A DNA stretch of 64,000 nt from a bacterium (GTDB taxonomy: Bacteria > Chloroflexota > Anaerolineae > Caldilineales > Caldilineaceae). The notes beneath the pieces were generated by a model that worked only from the letters and a program-made list of their open reading frames with translations, did not search any database and was not told the origin of the DNA. Where the stretch lies: assembly GCA_016124945.1 (NCBI GenBank), contig WGMT01000024.1, positions 1 through 64,000 of the forward strand, written 5' to 3'. Below are positions 27,328 to 36,578 of the stretch, one piece after another (the first letter of the stretch is position 1; each line of letters opens with the position of its first letter). Both the position numbers and the translations under genes were made by a program.

Positions 27328-28620
27328 ATGACGATCACCATCGAACAACCCACCATCCAAACCGTCGATCTGCCCGCGATGGGACGGGCGGCGCGGCTGG
27401 CGAGCCGACAGTTGGCGCTGCTGACCAGCGCGGCCAAGAATGCGGCGTTGCTGGCGATTGCCGACGAACTGGAAGCGCAGGCGGCATACGTCATGGCGCA
27501 GAACGCCCAGGACATCGCCGACGCCCGCGCCAATGGCTTGAGCGAGGCGTTGCAGGATCGTCTGCTGCTGACGCCGGCGCGCATTGCCGGCCTGGCCGCC
27601 GACGCCCGCAAAGTGGCCGATCTGCCTGATCCTGTGGGCGCGGAGATCGAGAGCCGCCTGCTGCCCAACGGCATTCGCCTCAGCCGTCGACGCATCCCCA
27701 TCGGCGTGCTTGGCGTTATCTACGAAGCGCGGCCCAATGTCACCATCGACATTGCCACCCTCTGCCTCAAGACAGGCAACGCCGTGATTCTGCGCGGCGG
27801 CAAAGAGACGCTGCGCAGCAACATGGCGCTGGTGTCGGTGATTGCCGCCGCACTGGAAAAGTGTGGCATCCCCACCACCGCCATCCAATACATCGCCAAC
27901 CCCGATCGGGCGCTGGTCACCGAACTACTGCGCATGGACCAGTTCGTGGACATGATCATCCCCCGCGGCGGCAACGCGCTGCACAAACTCTGCCGCGAAC
28001 AGGCCACCATCCCCGTCATCACCGGCGGCGTGGGCATCTGTCACCTTTACGTGGACGTCAGCGCCGACCAGGATCGTTCACTCGATGTGATCGAGAACGG
28101 GCGGGTGCAGCGCCCCAGCGTCTGCAATTCGCTGGACACCGTGCTAGTCAACCGCGCCGTTGCCGCCGAATTCCTGCCCAAGCTGGCCAAACGCATGGGT
28201 GAAAAGAAGGTGGAATTGCGCGCCACGCCCGACGCCCTGCCCCACCTGCTCAACCAGGGTGCGCAGGTAGTGGAAGCGGGGCCGGATGACTTTGACACCG
28301 AATGGATGACGCTGATCCTCGGCGTCAAAATCGTGGACACGTTGGACGAAGCCATCGAGCACATTCAGGAACACAGCATGGACCATTCCGACGGCATCCT
28401 CAGCAACGACCTGGCCAACATCACCCACTTCGTCAACGCCATCAACTCGTCGGCGGTCTTCGTCAACGCCAGCACCCGCTTTAACGACGGCGGCCAATTT
28501 GGTCTTGGCGCGGAGGTGGCGGTGAGCACGCAGAAACTCCACGCTCGCGGGCCGATGGGGTTAGAGGAGTTGACGACGTACAAGTGGATCGCTGTGGGCG
28601 ACATGCATGTAAGAACCTAA
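27328..28620 (+). CDS. proA: Gamma-glutamyl phosphate reductase
   Basis: Second step of proline synthesis: NADPH-dependent reduction of gamma-glutamyl phosphate to glutamate semialdehyde. Aldehyde-dehydrogenase fold with [47 protein letters not shown] and the catalytic Cys of [10 protein letters not shown]. The terminal [14 protein letters not shown] is a ProA hallmark. 430 residues. Its stop overlaps the murI start by one base (TAATG). AAGGAGAGC precedes the ATG. Confidence 0.97.
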   Translation: MTITIEQPTIQTVDLPAMGRAARLASRQLALLTSAAKNAALLAIADELEAQAAYVMAQNAQDIADARANGLSEALQDRLLLTPARIAGLAADARKVADLPDPVGAEIESRLLPNGIRLSRRRIPIGVLGVIYEARPNVTIDIATLCLKTGNAVILRGGKETLRSNMALVSVIAAALEKCGIPTTAIQYIANPDRALVTELLRMDQFVDMIIPRGGNALHKLCREQATIPVITGGVGICHLYVDVSADQDRSLDVIENGRVQRPSVCNSLDTVLVNRAVAAEFLPKLAKRMGEKKVELRATPDALPHLLNQGAQVVEAGPDDFDTEWMTLILGVKIVDTLDEAIEHIQEHSMDHSDGILSNDLANITHFVNAINSSAVFVNASTRFNDGGQFGLGAEVAVSTQKLHARGPMGLEELTTYKWIAVGDMHVRT

Positions 28621-29471
28621 TGACTGCACCCATCGGCGTCTTCGACTCTGGGATCGGCGGGCTGAGTGTGCTGCGTGAACTGCTGCGCCTCATGCCCGAC
28701 GAGTCTTACATCTACCTGGGCGACTCGGCGCGGGTGCCCTACGGCACCAAGTCGGCGGAGACGGTACGCCTCTTCGCCGGTCAGTGCGCCCAATTTCTGC
28801 TCGACCAGGGCGTGCAATTGATCGTGGTGGCGTGCAACACGGCGTCGGCGGTGGCGCTGGAGACGATCCGTGCTGCTGTGGACGTGCCTGTGATCGGCAT
28901 GATCGAACCGGCGGCGCGGGCGGCGTTGCAGTCCACGCGCAGTGGACAGATTGGCGTCATCGGCACACGCGGCACGGTGAGCAGTGGGGCCTATCCCGCC
29001 GTCATCCAGGCACTGAACGGACACGCTCCCGCTCCGGCAGTGCACAGTTTCGCCTGTCCGCTCTTTGTGCCGCTGGTAGAGGAAGGGTGGATCGATCACC
29101 CCGCCACCCGCCTCGTAGCCCAGGATTACCTCGATCACCTCTTCGCCCACGGCGCAGCCGCCGGTTCACCCGACATCGACACGCTTGTCCTCGGCTGTAC
29201 CCACTATCCCCTGCTCAAGCCGCTGCTGCACGAGCTACTGCCGTCGGTCCACCTGATCGACTGCGGTGAACATGCTGCCCACGTCGCCCGTGACATCCTT
29301 TGCCACAGCGCGCCGCCGTCCTCAAACGCCGCGCCTAACGTCCGCTTCTACCTCACCGACATCCCGCCGGCTTTTGTCTCGATTGCAGAGCGGTTTTTGG
29401 GGTTCTCTGTGGGGGGCGTGGAACGAGCAGATATCGATCATTTGGTGTTGGTAGACAAGATGATGGGATGA
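28620..29471 (+). CDS. murI: Glutamate racemase
   Basis: Makes D-glutamate for peptidoglycan. The two catalytic cysteines are C72 (VACNTASAV) and C193 (LGCTHYPLL); D9 lies in IGVFDSGIGGLSV and YLGDSARVPYGTKS is the usual substrate loop. 283 residues from ATG 28620, which overlaps the proA stop. An ATG at 28584 would lie inside proA and is not favoured. Co-transcription with proB-proA puts two glutamate-consuming routes under one promoter. Confidence 0.96.
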   Translation: MTAPIGVFDSGIGGLSVLRELLRLMPDESYIYLGDSARVPYGTKSAETVRLFAGQCAQFLLDQGVQLIVVACNTASAVALETIRAAVDVPVIGMIEPAARAALQSTRSGQIGVIGTRGTVSSGAYPAVIQALNGHAPAPAVHSFACPLFVPLVEEGWIDHPATRLVAQDYLDHLFAHGAAAGSPDIDTLVLGCTHYPLLKPLLHELLPSVHLIDCGEHAAHVARDILCHSAPPSSNAAPNVRFYLTDIPPAFVSIAERFLGFSVGGVERADIDHLVLVDKMMG

Positions 29472-29505
29472 TGGGATCTCATCATCATCATCATCTCATC
29501 CTCCT
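29457..29505. repeat. Imperfect hairpin of GATGATGGGAT words
   Basis: GATGATGGGATGATGGGAT followed by CATCATCATCATCTCATCC, between murI and the second racemase. Same word family as 4062-4109 and 40517-40577, but less regular. Confidence 0.7.
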
Positions 29506-29526
29506 CAAGTCTCACGGAGCACCCCT

Positions 29527-30234
29527 ATGAAAACCATCGGCATCCTCGGCGGCATGGGACCTGCCGCCACCGTCGATCTTTTTGACCGGATCGTGAAGGT
29601 GACGCCGGCGCGGCGCGATCAGGAGCACATTCCTGTGGTGATGGTGAGCAATCCGGCAGTGCCCGACCGCAGCGAGGCAATTTTACACGGCGGGGCCGAT
29701 CCGCTGCCGGTGATGGTGGCGGGGCTGCGGTCGCTGGCGCAGATGGGCGCGGATTTTGCCGTGATTGCCTGCAACACGGCGCACTACTACCTGCCTGCTC
29801 TACGGGCGCAGGGTGGGCTGCCGATTGTGGATATGATTACGGAGACGGCGCAGGCGATCTGCCGCCAGCATCCCAACGTAGCGCGGGTGGGCGTCCTGGC
29901 GACGAGTGGGACATTGGCGGTGGGGCTTTACCAGAAAGCGCTGACTGAGACGGGGCTAGAGCCGGTGCTCCCCACCGAGGACGAAGTCACCCAGATCATG
30001 GACGCCATCTACGGCCCAGCGGGCGTCAAGACATGTGGCGCAGGGACGGCGAACCGCGAACAATTGCGTGTAGCCGGTCAACGTCTCCTGGTGCGGGGGG
30101 CGCAAGCGCTGATCCTTGGCTGCACAGAGATCCCGCTGGCGCTGCAAGACGGCGATCTACCCGCGCCCCTGATCGCGTCAAATCAAGTGTTGGCGGAAGC
30201 GGCGGTGAAATTGGCGGTTGGGTTGCGCGAGTGA
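29527..30234 (+). CDS. Aspartate/glutamate racemase-family protein
   Basis: 235 residues. The N-terminus MKTIGILGGMGPAATVDLF is typical of the cofactor-independent amino-acid racemase group that includes aspartate racemase. The two catalytic cysteines are C82 (IACNTAHYYLP) and C199 (LGCTEIPLAL). The substrate amino acid is not predictable. It follows murI with a hairpin between, so it may be separately regulated. Confidence 0.9.
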   Translation: MKTIGILGGMGPAATVDLFDRIVKVTPARRDQEHIPVVMVSNPAVPDRSEAILHGGADPLPVMVAGLRSLAQMGADFAVIACNTAHYYLPALRAQGGLPIVDMITETAQAICRQHPNVARVGVLATSGTLAVGLYQKALTETGLEPVLPTEDEVTQIMDAIYGPAGVKTCGAGTANREQLRVAGQRLLVRGAQALILGCTEIPLALQDGDLPAPLIASNQVLAEAAVKLAVGLRE

Positions 30235-30354
30235 GTGGAGAGATGGATGTTGGTCTGTAAAATTGAGATTAAGCCAAACCGCATTCACGCCGCACGACAA
30301 TATACTTTCCCCAGTCTCCATTCCCTAATCGCCAGTCCCCGTTCCCTACTCCCC

Positions 30355-31707
30355 CTACTCCCCCTTCTCCTCCTTCGGCGTCGGTTCGAGGAGAGCGTCC
30401 ATCTCTTGGGTCTCTTCTTCGACGGTGTGAGGTTCGACGCCTGGATGTGCCCGGGCAGAGCGCAGGAAGGCGGCAGGTTCATCTTCGTTTTGGGGCAGTT
30501 CGAGCTGCGGATCGTCGACGCTCAGGTCGCCGTTCAACGCCGTTTCGTGGTGATTGTATGAGAGCGGCCAGCGTGCCGTCACCGAAGCGAGGACGGGTAG
30601 ATCGTCCAAACTGAGCAACTGGGCGTCGGCTTTGTCGTCCCGGCTGTGATCGGGGAGGGCATGGGGTTCAGGGTGTTTGGGCAGCCGGTGGAGTTGCTGG
30701 TAGAGTGCAGCCAACATAGGCGCCATCTGCTGCATCGACGTCAAGCTGCGAATGGGCGCGTCGGTGCTTTGCCACAGTGCCTGGAGCGCGGGGAAATCCC
30801 ACACGGCGGCCAGCACGCTTTCACTGCGCACGTTGGACATTTCCACCAAAATGCCGCTGGATTCGGGCGTCAACTCCTGGGGCGCCAGGATAGCCGACTT
30901 GCCCACAAACGGCGCGCGTTCCAGGCGACGGCCAAATTCGTTGGGGCCCACCAGGAAGCTTACGGCAGCGAAGATCTGGTTTTCTTGCATACGCGCCAGC
31001 ATCCCGGCGCGCAGTTTCTCGTAGAGTGATCGATCCATGGCCGCTGCCTGGCCGATAAGGATTTCGGCGCCCTGGTAGGCCAATAGACGTCCAACCTCGG
31101 GGTAGAGCATGTCGCTGCCCAACATCAGGCCGATACGCCCCACATCGGTGAGGATGACGCGCCACTCTGCACCGGGTTGGGCCAGGTCGGCGTCTTCGCT
31201 GTGGAGCAGTCCTTTGGCCTGATAGCCGAGGAGTTCGCCGCTGGGGCCAAAGACGGCGGCAATGTTGCGAATGACGCCGTCCAGGGGATCGGGCAGGTAG
31301 GCACTGGGGGCGACGATTGTGACGTCGAACTCATTAGCCAGCCCACCGAAGACGGCCACATACTCCTGCCAAAGTTCCGCCGCGTTGACATCCAAAAGCC
31401 CCTGGAAGAGACGGCGTAGATCAACGTTGAGCAGACGGGCCGCAGCTCCGGCCATCTGACCGCCTAGTTTGTCCCATAGCGAGGCTTGCCGCCGTTGGGC
31501 ACGGTCTTTGCGTTTGAAGAGGGTGGCCTGTGTACCACGCAAGAGCGACGGGGCGATCATCATCCCTGCCAACTCAGGAAAGACCACCAGGCGGGCTCGT
31601 TTGTTGGCCGCTGCACGCATGAACCGTCTTAGATCTTCACGATATGCGTCGAGCGTATCGGGCAGACGCATGCGTTGTTGCACACACGCCACGATCAGTT
31701 TTTCCAC
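30355..31707 (-). CDS. Nitrilase-fold (C-N hydrolase) protein without the catalytic Cys
   Basis: 450 residues from GTG 31707, which has GGAGG seven bases upstream. The C-N hydrolase fold is recognisable: LVVFPELAG (Glu), YQAKGLLH (Lys) and LMLGSDMLYPEVGRLLAYQG. In active enzymes the last motif reads as C-x-D-x-x-x-P-E; here the position of the Cys is Gly (LGSD). The usual amidase chemistry is therefore unlikely, and it may be a binding or regulatory relative. A long C-terminal acidic tail (about 320-450) is not part of the family. The gene is followed by a polypyrimidine tract. Confidence 0.78.
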   Translation of the reverse strand: MEKLIVACVQQRMRLPDTLDAYREDLRRFMRAAANKRARLVVFPELAGMMIAPSLLRGTQATLFKRKDRAQRRQASLWDKLGGQMAGAAARLLNVDLRRLFQGLLDVNAAELWQEYVAVFGGLANEFDVTIVAPSAYLPDPLDGVIRNIAAVFGPSGELLGYQAKGLLHSEDADLAQPGAEWRVILTDVGRIGLMLGSDMLYPEVGRLLAYQGAEILIGQAAAMDRSLYEKLRAGMLARMQENQIFAAVSFLVGPNEFGRRLERAPFVGKSAILAPQELTPESSGILVEMSNVRSESVLAAVWDFPALQALWQSTDAPIRSLTSMQQMAPMLAALYQQLHRLPKHPEPHALPDHSRDDKADAQLLSLDDLPVLASVTARWPLSYNHHETALNGDLSVDDPQLELPQNEDEPAAFLRSARAHPGVEPHTVEEETQEMDALLEPTPKEEKGE

Positions 31708-32048
31708 AAATGAACCTCCGATTGGCCGCAACGCGGCGCAAAGAGTCGTATAGGCCAAGTCTACCACACTGACAAGATGAACCAAAAGGTATTAAGCGGG
31801 TGGTAGAGCGCGTACCTGTGTAATAACCGAATCTATATCCATTTTTAGTAGATAACTTGCCCCGTTTGTGGTAATCTTCTCATGTAAATGAGCTTGTTTT
31901 GCCGACCTTAAAGGGGCATATGCTAATGGTTATACGCGAGTGATCTTATATTGGGCGCATTGCTCTGTGTATTGTTGCTCTGTGTATTGTTGCTCTGTGT
32001 ATTGTTGCTCTGTGTATTGGTATTGTCCTGGTTTAGGAGGAGGTTCCA
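31708..32048. other. Divergent intergenic region with a 15-bp array
   Basis: 341 bp between the nitrilase-like gene and a small gene. It holds the tandem array at 31961-32020 and AT-rich sequence at 31830-31900 that could carry promoters. No gene is supported. Confidence 0.6.
31961..32020. repeat. Four copies of a 15-bp tandem repeat
   Basis: TGCTCTGTGTATTGT repeated four times exactly in register, the last with one change. The other strand carries the core ACACAGAGC, similar to ACACAAAGAGC in the array at 6646-6720. It lies just upstream of the ribosome-binding site of the next gene. Confidence 0.96.
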
Positions 32049-32297
32049 GTGTTGACTGAACCCAATAAACGAAAACCGTCGATGGCCGGGCGTCAGGTTG
32101 CTTTCCGCAAAACCCTCAATGTGCAACGTTTGCAATGTGTTGAAGATCGCCATGAGTATCACCTAGATATTCTTCAAACCCGCTACGGATGGAGCCGCGA
32201 TGAAGCGCAGGCTGAGTTGGAACGTCGCCTGCAAGGTTATCTCCACCTTCATATTCAAACCGGTAACACATTCAAACCGGTAACAAACTCAAGTTAG
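32049..32297 (+). CDS. Small conserved-looking protein of unknown function
   Basis: 82 residues. The GTG start has AGGAGGAGG six bases upstream. The sequence is basic at the N-terminus, then a helical core with YGWSRDEAQAELERRLQGYL. No family is recognised; no membrane segment. The last part is coded by two copies of a 17-bp direct repeat (32253-32269 and 32270-32286), so the C-terminus has been lengthened by a duplication. Its own small promoter region contains the 15-bp array. Confidence 0.65.
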   Translation: MLTEPNKRKPSMAGRQVAFRKTLNVQRLQCVEDRHEYHLDILQTRYGWSRDEAQAELERRLQGYLHLHIQTGNTFKPVTNSS

Positions 32298-32469
32298 TGA
32301 AACTTTCCTCGCTGTGATGTCGTCTTCCAGATTATAAACTTAAAAACATCGATGGTGCCGGCTCGAAACGCCGGGATAAACGGCGGCCAAACGTTGCGCG
32401 TGCTATTTTTATGCACGTCTATGTGCGCGTTGAAAATCGATGAGAAGGTGTGTGAAGGGGAGACTTTTT

Positions 32470-33543
32470 ATGTTTGTAAAAGGTATGCTTGTAAAGCTTG
32501 TGTGCGATGTTGTCTTGGCGTTGTGTCTGGCGATTCTGCTCTTTGGCAGTCTAGCGGCAACATCTGTGACGCAGGCCGCTCCTGTGGCCCAGGAGACGCA
32601 GCGCATCTACTACACCGTGCAGCGCGGGGACACGCTATCGTCGATCTCTCGGCGCTTCAATACCACTGTCGATACCCTGATGCGGCTGAACAATCTACCG
32701 TCCACGCGCATTTATGTGGGGCAACGGTTGCAGGTGACTGCGACGCAGGAGATTGTCTACACTGTACAGCGCGCAGACACGCTGTCTGCAATTGCGCAGC
32801 ATTATGGGGTGACCGTGGACGCCATTCAGAACGCCAACAATCTACGCACCACGGTGATTTATGTGGGGCAGCGGCTGCGCATTCCTTCACCGGGCGCTGA
32901 GACGGGCGAGCGTGAACGTATCCAGTTTGCCACCGGCGCGACGATGTCCATGCGGTCGGGGACGGTGCAACCTGGCTTGGCAATGGAGTACGTGGCGCGC
33001 GCCACACAAGGACAGCGCATGCGTGTGGAATTAACCTCTGCCGACGGGTCGGCCCTGTTGGGGATTGTGGGCCAAAGTGACGGCATTCCCTTCAAGCGCA
33101 CCGCCGTGGCCGGCACTGTTTTTGAGTTCGTTTTACCCACCACGCAAGATTATCTGATCCAGGTCGTGTCGTCAACGAGCGCGTCGGTGCGCTACGAACT
33201 GCTGGTGCAAATCCTGCCCATCTCTTCTGCACCGACAACCGAGCGGATTCAGTTTGCACCTGGGGCAACGTCGGCAACGGTGACAGGCACCACCCTCGCG
33301 CCGACGCCGCAGCGGTACGTCCTTGAGGCAAGGGTAGGGCAGTCGATGAGCCTCAACCTGAGTGCGCAAAATATCTTTACCGGCATCACCCTTATCGATC
33401 CCAGTGGGCGGCGACTAATCGGCGGCGAGTACCGCATACAGCAATGGACGGGTCTGCTCCCCATGAGCGGCGACTACACCGTCGAAATTGTCAACGGCGG
33501 GCAGGGGATTGTAGATTTTAGCCTCACCGTCACGATTCGGTAG
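32470..33543 (+). CDS. Secreted protein with two LysM domains
   Basis: 357 residues. A signal peptide covers about residues 1-36 (hydrophobic core LALCLAILLFGSLA, cleavage near AAPVAQ). Two LysM domains follow: YYTVQRGDTLSSISRRF and VYTVQRADTLSAIAQHYGV, each ending IYVGQRL. They bind peptidoglycan or chitin-type glycans. The rest (about 160-357) is two beta-rich repeats beginning with ERIQFA...GAT, which resemble pre-peptidase C-terminal-type domains; no catalytic motif is seen. ATG 32470 has GGGGAGA at good spacing. Confidence 0.87.
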   Translation: MFVKGMLVKLVCDVVLALCLAILLFGSLAATSVTQAAPVAQETQRIYYTVQRGDTLSSISRRFNTTVDTLMRLNNLPSTRIYVGQRLQVTATQEIVYTVQRADTLSAIAQHYGVTVDAIQNANNLRTTVIYVGQRLRIPSPGAETGERERIQFATGATMSMRSGTVQPGLAMEYVARATQGQRMRVELTSADGSALLGIVGQSDGIPFKRTAVAGTVFEFVLPTTQDYLIQVVSSTSASVRYELLVQILPISSAPTTERIQFAPGATSATVTGTTLAPTPQRYVLEARVGQSMSLNLSAQNIFTGITLIDPSGRRLIGGEYRIQQWTGLLPMSGDYTVEIVNGGQGIVDFSLTVTIR

Positions 33544-33563
33544 GAATTGGGATCGAGCACAAG

Positions 33564-33618
33564 CTCTGAAATCACCTAATCGCCGTTTGAAAGCGACTAG
33601 GCGACTGGGGATTTCAGA
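33564..33618. repeat. Decayed copy of the GATTAGGCGATT palindrome
   Basis: CTCTGAAATCACCTAATCGCC pairs imperfectly with GGCGACTGGGGATTTCAGAG. Words and position (after a gene) match the elements at 3397-3470 and 5523-5604, but several pairs are lost. Confidence 0.7.
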
Positions 33619-33719
33619 GAGTCACCGCAATCGCTCCACAATGGATGGGCAATACTGACGTAAGCAGTTGGCGCGACTATGATCGGGTCAGCATTTTCTA
33701 AAGCAAACTGGAGGACTCG

Positions 33720-34184
33720 ATGACAAAGTATCATAAGCCAAGCGATAGTGAGTTGCGTCAAAAGTTGACGTCTGAGCAGTACAAGGTGACGCAGCACGAA
33801 GGTACCGAGCCTGCTTTCCGCAACGCCTACTGGGACAATAAAGAGGCGGGTATCTACGTAGATGTTGTTACGGGTGAGCCGCTTTTCAGTTCGTTGGACA
33901 AGTACGACTCCGGTACAGGCTGGCCGAGCTTCACGAGGCCGTTGGAGCCCGATAACATTGTCACCAAGACGGACCGCAAGTTGTGGATGACACGCACCGA
34001 GGCCCGTTCCAAGCATGGCGGATCGCACCTGGGCCACGTCTTCGATGACGGCCCTGCCCCTACCGGCCAGCGCTACTGTATGAACTCCGCTGCGTTGCGC
34101 TTTATTTCGGTGGATCGGTTGGAAGAAGAGGGGTATGGTGAATATCTGGCCCTCTTCGAGAAAAGTGCCGAAGTACAAAAGTGA
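33720..34184 (+). CDS. msrB: Peptide methionine-R-sulfoxide reductase
   Basis: Repairs methionine-R-sulfoxide in proteins. The catalytic Cys is C120 in [32 protein letters not shown] and the N-terminal [18 protein letters not shown] are all MsrB hallmarks. The Zn-binding CxxC pairs are absent, so this is a zinc-free form; the position often used by the resolving Cys (SGCGW) is Thr. 154 residues, cytoplasmic. A strong terminator follows. Confidence 0.95.
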   Translation: MTKYHKPSDSELRQKLTSEQYKVTQHEGTEPAFRNAYWDNKEAGIYVDVVTGEPLFSSLDKYDSGTGWPSFTRPLEPDNIVTKTDRKLWMTRTEARSKHGGSHLGHVFDDGPAPTGQRYCMNSAALRFISVDRLEEEGYGEYLALFEKSAEVQK

Positions 34185-34208
34185 AGTGACTGCTCGTTCT
34201 ATGCTTCC

Positions 34209-34251
34209 AAATAGAAACTGCCAGACCGTCTCGGTCTGGCAGTTTCTATTT
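34209..34251 (+). terminator. Terminator hairpin after msrB
   Basis: 20-bp perfect stem (AAATAGAAACTGCCAGACCG with its complement) and a three-base loop. Confidence 0.85.
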
Positions 34252-34286
34252 CATAGAAGATGGCTGAAGTAAGTCGATGAAATCAC

Positions 34287-34352
34287 GCGGAGGGAGCACG
34301 CCCACGTGCGGCTCTTACCGTGAAGAGCCGCACGTGGGCGTGCTCCCTCCGC
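34287..34352. repeat. Perfect GC-rich hairpin, GGAGGGAGCACGCCC family
   Basis: About 30-bp stem around ACCGTG, without mismatch. The left arm (GCGGAGGGAGCACGCCCACG) matches the left arm of the hairpin at 57291-57358 in about 28 of 32 positions. It lies between msrB and thpR, which converge. Confidence 0.92.
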
Positions 34353-34412
34353 TTCTTGATCGAGCCTCATTGCTAGAATACTTCATGACCGAATACTGTC
34401 ATTTACCGAATA

Positions 34413-35027
34413 CTACGACTGATCTGTGCCTTTGTATTTTAGGGCAAAGTGTTCAATGGGTGTGTAAACTGCACCTTCAGGGCGGAGTTGACTCTGCATG
34501 TGGACAATTTCCTCGACGCGCCATGTTGCCGTCAAAGTTGTCTCCTGCGCAGACCCTGTGCGCAAAAATTCACCTATGCGGCGCACCTCTTCGCTGCGGG
34601 CGCTGTTGCCCATCCTCGCCAGGGTGATGTGCGGCGAAAAGGATTTGTCCTCTGCGGTGAAGCCCGCCGCCTGCGCCGCCGCTTCCACTGCCTGCTGTAA
34701 GCGATGCAACGCCGCCATTGCCCCGTCGACCCCCACCCACAGGACACGCAACCGCGGCCAGTTTGGGAAGACGCCAATACCGCCCAGTTGCAACGCAAAT
34801 GGCGCCATCTCCGACGTGATCCGGCCTAGCTCTTCGGCCATGCAGCGCGTCTGTACTTCGCCGGTGTCACCCAGAAAGCGGAGCGTCACATGCACCTTGT
34901 CCGGTTTGGTCCATTTGAGCAGATGGTCGCCGCCAAGGGGACGTAGAGCGCTTTGCAGCCGCTGTTGCAGCGTGCGCACCTGTTGTTTGACGGCAGGAGA
35001 CAAGTCGATGGCAATGAAAGTACGCAT
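34413..35027 (-). CDS. thpR: RNA 2',3'-cyclic phosphodiesterase
   Basis: 2H phosphoesterase of about 204 residues that opens 2',3'-cyclic phosphates on RNA. Both HxTx motifs are present: HVTLRFLGD and PHITLAR. The N-terminus MRTFIAIDLSPAVKQQV is typical of ThpR/LigT. It is the last of four genes on this strand; the gap to the upstream gene is three bases. Confidence 0.93.
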   Translation of the reverse strand: MRTFIAIDLSPAVKQQVRTLQQRLQSALRPLGGDHLLKWTKPDKVHVTLRFLGDTGEVQTRCMAEELGRITSEMAPFALQLGGIGVFPNWPRLRVLWVGVDGAMAALHRLQQAVEAAAQAAGFTAEDKSFSPHITLARMGNSARSEEVRRIGEFLRTGSAQETTLTATWRVEEIVHMQSQLRPEGAVYTPIEHFALKYKGTDQS

Positions 35028-35030
35028 GGG

Positions 35031-35900
35031 TTACATTCGCGATCTCAAGTAGAAGATCGTGCCCAACAGTGTCATCAAGCCGATGACGGCCAGGCCGATG
35101 CCGCCGAAGCAGAGGAGCAGCGCCAGTACGTCCTCGAAGCCGGTGCCGGCCGACCAACCCAGCAACCCGTCCAACCCGACACCGGGTAAAATTGCCACCG
35201 GCGTGGCAATGGGCAACGGCGTCGGCGTCGGCGCGAAGACTACGGGCGTGTTGGTCGGCGTCGCCGTCAGGACGATGAACGTGGGCGGGGGGGCCGGTGT
35301 CATCACAATGGTGACGCCACCCTCTTCGGTGCTGTTCGGATCCGGCGTCACTGTGTCTGTGAACGTGGGCGTGGGTAGGGGATCCGTGGGCAACGGCGTC
35401 GGAAAGGGCGTCGACGTGGGGATCGGCGTCTCAGTAGGGATGGGTGTGATGGTGGGCGTATTGGTTGGCGTGGGTGTAGGACGAGTATTGATGCCATAGC
35501 CGCAGCGTTCAAATTGTTCGCCAGGCTCATCGTTACTGGGGATCTCTTTCAGCCGGAAGCAGTAACTGGTGTTCGGCTGCAATTGAAAGAACTCAGCCGT
35601 GTAAAGCGCGCCACTCTCTAACTCGCCCTGTGCTGTGATGGGCTGGCCGATAGGCTTGTATTCGGCTTCAGCTTCGCTTTCGAGCTTGTAGTAAAGCTGA
35701 AATGCACTGATGTCGTACTCGCTGGTGGTCTCCCACTCAATGCGTACGCGGTCGGCCAGGGGAATGACGTCGAGACGCAACAGTTCGACGCCTGCTTGCA
35801 ACGTAGCGATGCTGCCTATGCCCAGCCCCAACAGGCAGAGGAACAGAAATGCGATGCGGCGCAACAGGCCCGGGGCAAACAGGAATGGTCTTCTCGGCAC
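35031..35900 (-). CDS. Fibronectin-III-like membrane protein with Pro/Thr linker
   Basis: 289 residues. N-terminal membrane segment at about 10-34, then a fibronectin type III-like domain (VRIEWETTSEYDISAFQLYY, YCFRLKEI) to about residue 135. A long Pro/Thr linker (TPTPTNTPTITPIPTETP and on) reaches a C-terminal membrane segment at about 255-285. This suggests an outward-facing adhesive domain held at both ends. No enzymatic motif. GTG start without a clear ribosome-binding site. Confidence 0.75.
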   Translation of the reverse strand: MPRRPFLFAPGLLRRIAFLFLCLLGLGIGSIATLQAGVELLRLDVIPLADRVRIEWETTSEYDISAFQLYYKLESEAEAEYKPIGQPITAQGELESGALYTAEFFQLQPNTSYCFRLKEIPSNDEPGEQFERCGYGINTRPTPTPTNTPTITPIPTETPIPTSTPFPTPLPTDPLPTPTFTDTVTPDPNSTEEGGVTIVMTPAPPPTFIVLTATPTNTPVVFAPTPTPLPIATPVAILPGVGLDGLLGWSAGTGFEDVLALLLCFGGIGLAVIGLMTLLGTIFYLRSRM

Positions 35901-35917
35901 AGGAAAGCAACGTTCTT

Positions 35918-36547
35918 TCAGCGTAGTTTGAGTAATTCTTTGACGTCGGCGGCGACCAGTTGCGGATCCATATCGTGCTTGAAGAGGGCACGCAAGTTCC
36001 CGTCGCGGTCTACGACGTAGATGCCTGCTGTATGATCAATCAAATACTCGGCGGCTGTCTTTCCTGCAACCTCTGTATTTTTCTCGGCGTAGATACCATA
36101 GGCCGACTTGATTGGTTCCAGTTGATCCGCCGGGATGTAGAGACCGTGGAATGCCGGGTTGAAGAGCGGTACATACTGGGCAATTCGCTCCGGCGTGTCC
36201 CGTTCAGGATCGACGGAAACGAAGACCATGTTCAGATCTTGAACCATTTCAGGCGATTCGTCTTCGATGATGGTGTAGACCTGCGACATGTTCGCCAACG
36301 TCATGGGGCAGATGTCTGGGCAGAAGGTGTAGCCAAAGAAGACGATTGATAGTTCGCCGCGGTGATCGCTCAGTTGATACGGTTCGCCGTTGTAGTCGAT
36401 GCCGACGATGTCGGCGGCGGGGTTGTCATCTTGAAAGATAAGACCCGTATACTGGTGAGGTGCACAGGCCGAAAGCAGGAGGGTGATCACAAGCGCCGCC
36501 AACACAGAGGCGCGCCGTGCCGTTAACAGCGTGTTCATTGTCAACAT
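35918..36547 (-). CDS. SCO1/SenC copper-chaperone lipoprotein
   Basis: 209 residues. Lipoprotein signal with lipobox LSAC (C28). The thioredoxin-like SCO domain keeps all three copper ligands: C76 and C80 (FCPDICP) and H172 (LIDHTAGIYVVDRDG). It should deliver Cu to the CuA site of cytochrome oxidase on the outer face of the membrane. It is 12 kb from the ba3 operon, which carries its own SCO-like gene without the His. ATG 36538 is an alternative start. The thioredoxin-like gene lies just upstream. Confidence 0.92.
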   Translation of the reverse strand: MLTMNTLLTARRASVLAALVITLLLSACAPHQYTGLIFQDDNPAADIVGIDYNGEPYQLSDHRGELSIVFFGYTFCPDICPMTLANMSQVYTIIEDESPEMVQDLNMVFVSVDPERDTPERIAQYVPLFNPAFHGLYIPADQLEPIKSAYGIYAEKNTEVAGKTAAEYLIDHTAGIYVVDRDGNLRALFKHDMDPQLVAADVKELLKLR

Positions 36548-36578
36548 GTCCGTTCCGTATGTCCGTTCCGTCTACGTA

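Noticed and set aside
26383..27888. 501-residue minus-strand reading frame opposite proB/proA
   Set aside because: It is the antisense of two well-supported genes with high GC third positions; composition is Gly/His/Arg/Val-rich with no domain.
31923..32162. 79-residue minus-strand frame with NTQSN repeats
   Set aside because: It exists only because the 15-bp array keeps a frame open; it overlaps the ribosome-binding site and start of the better supported gene at 32049, and has no ribosome-binding site.
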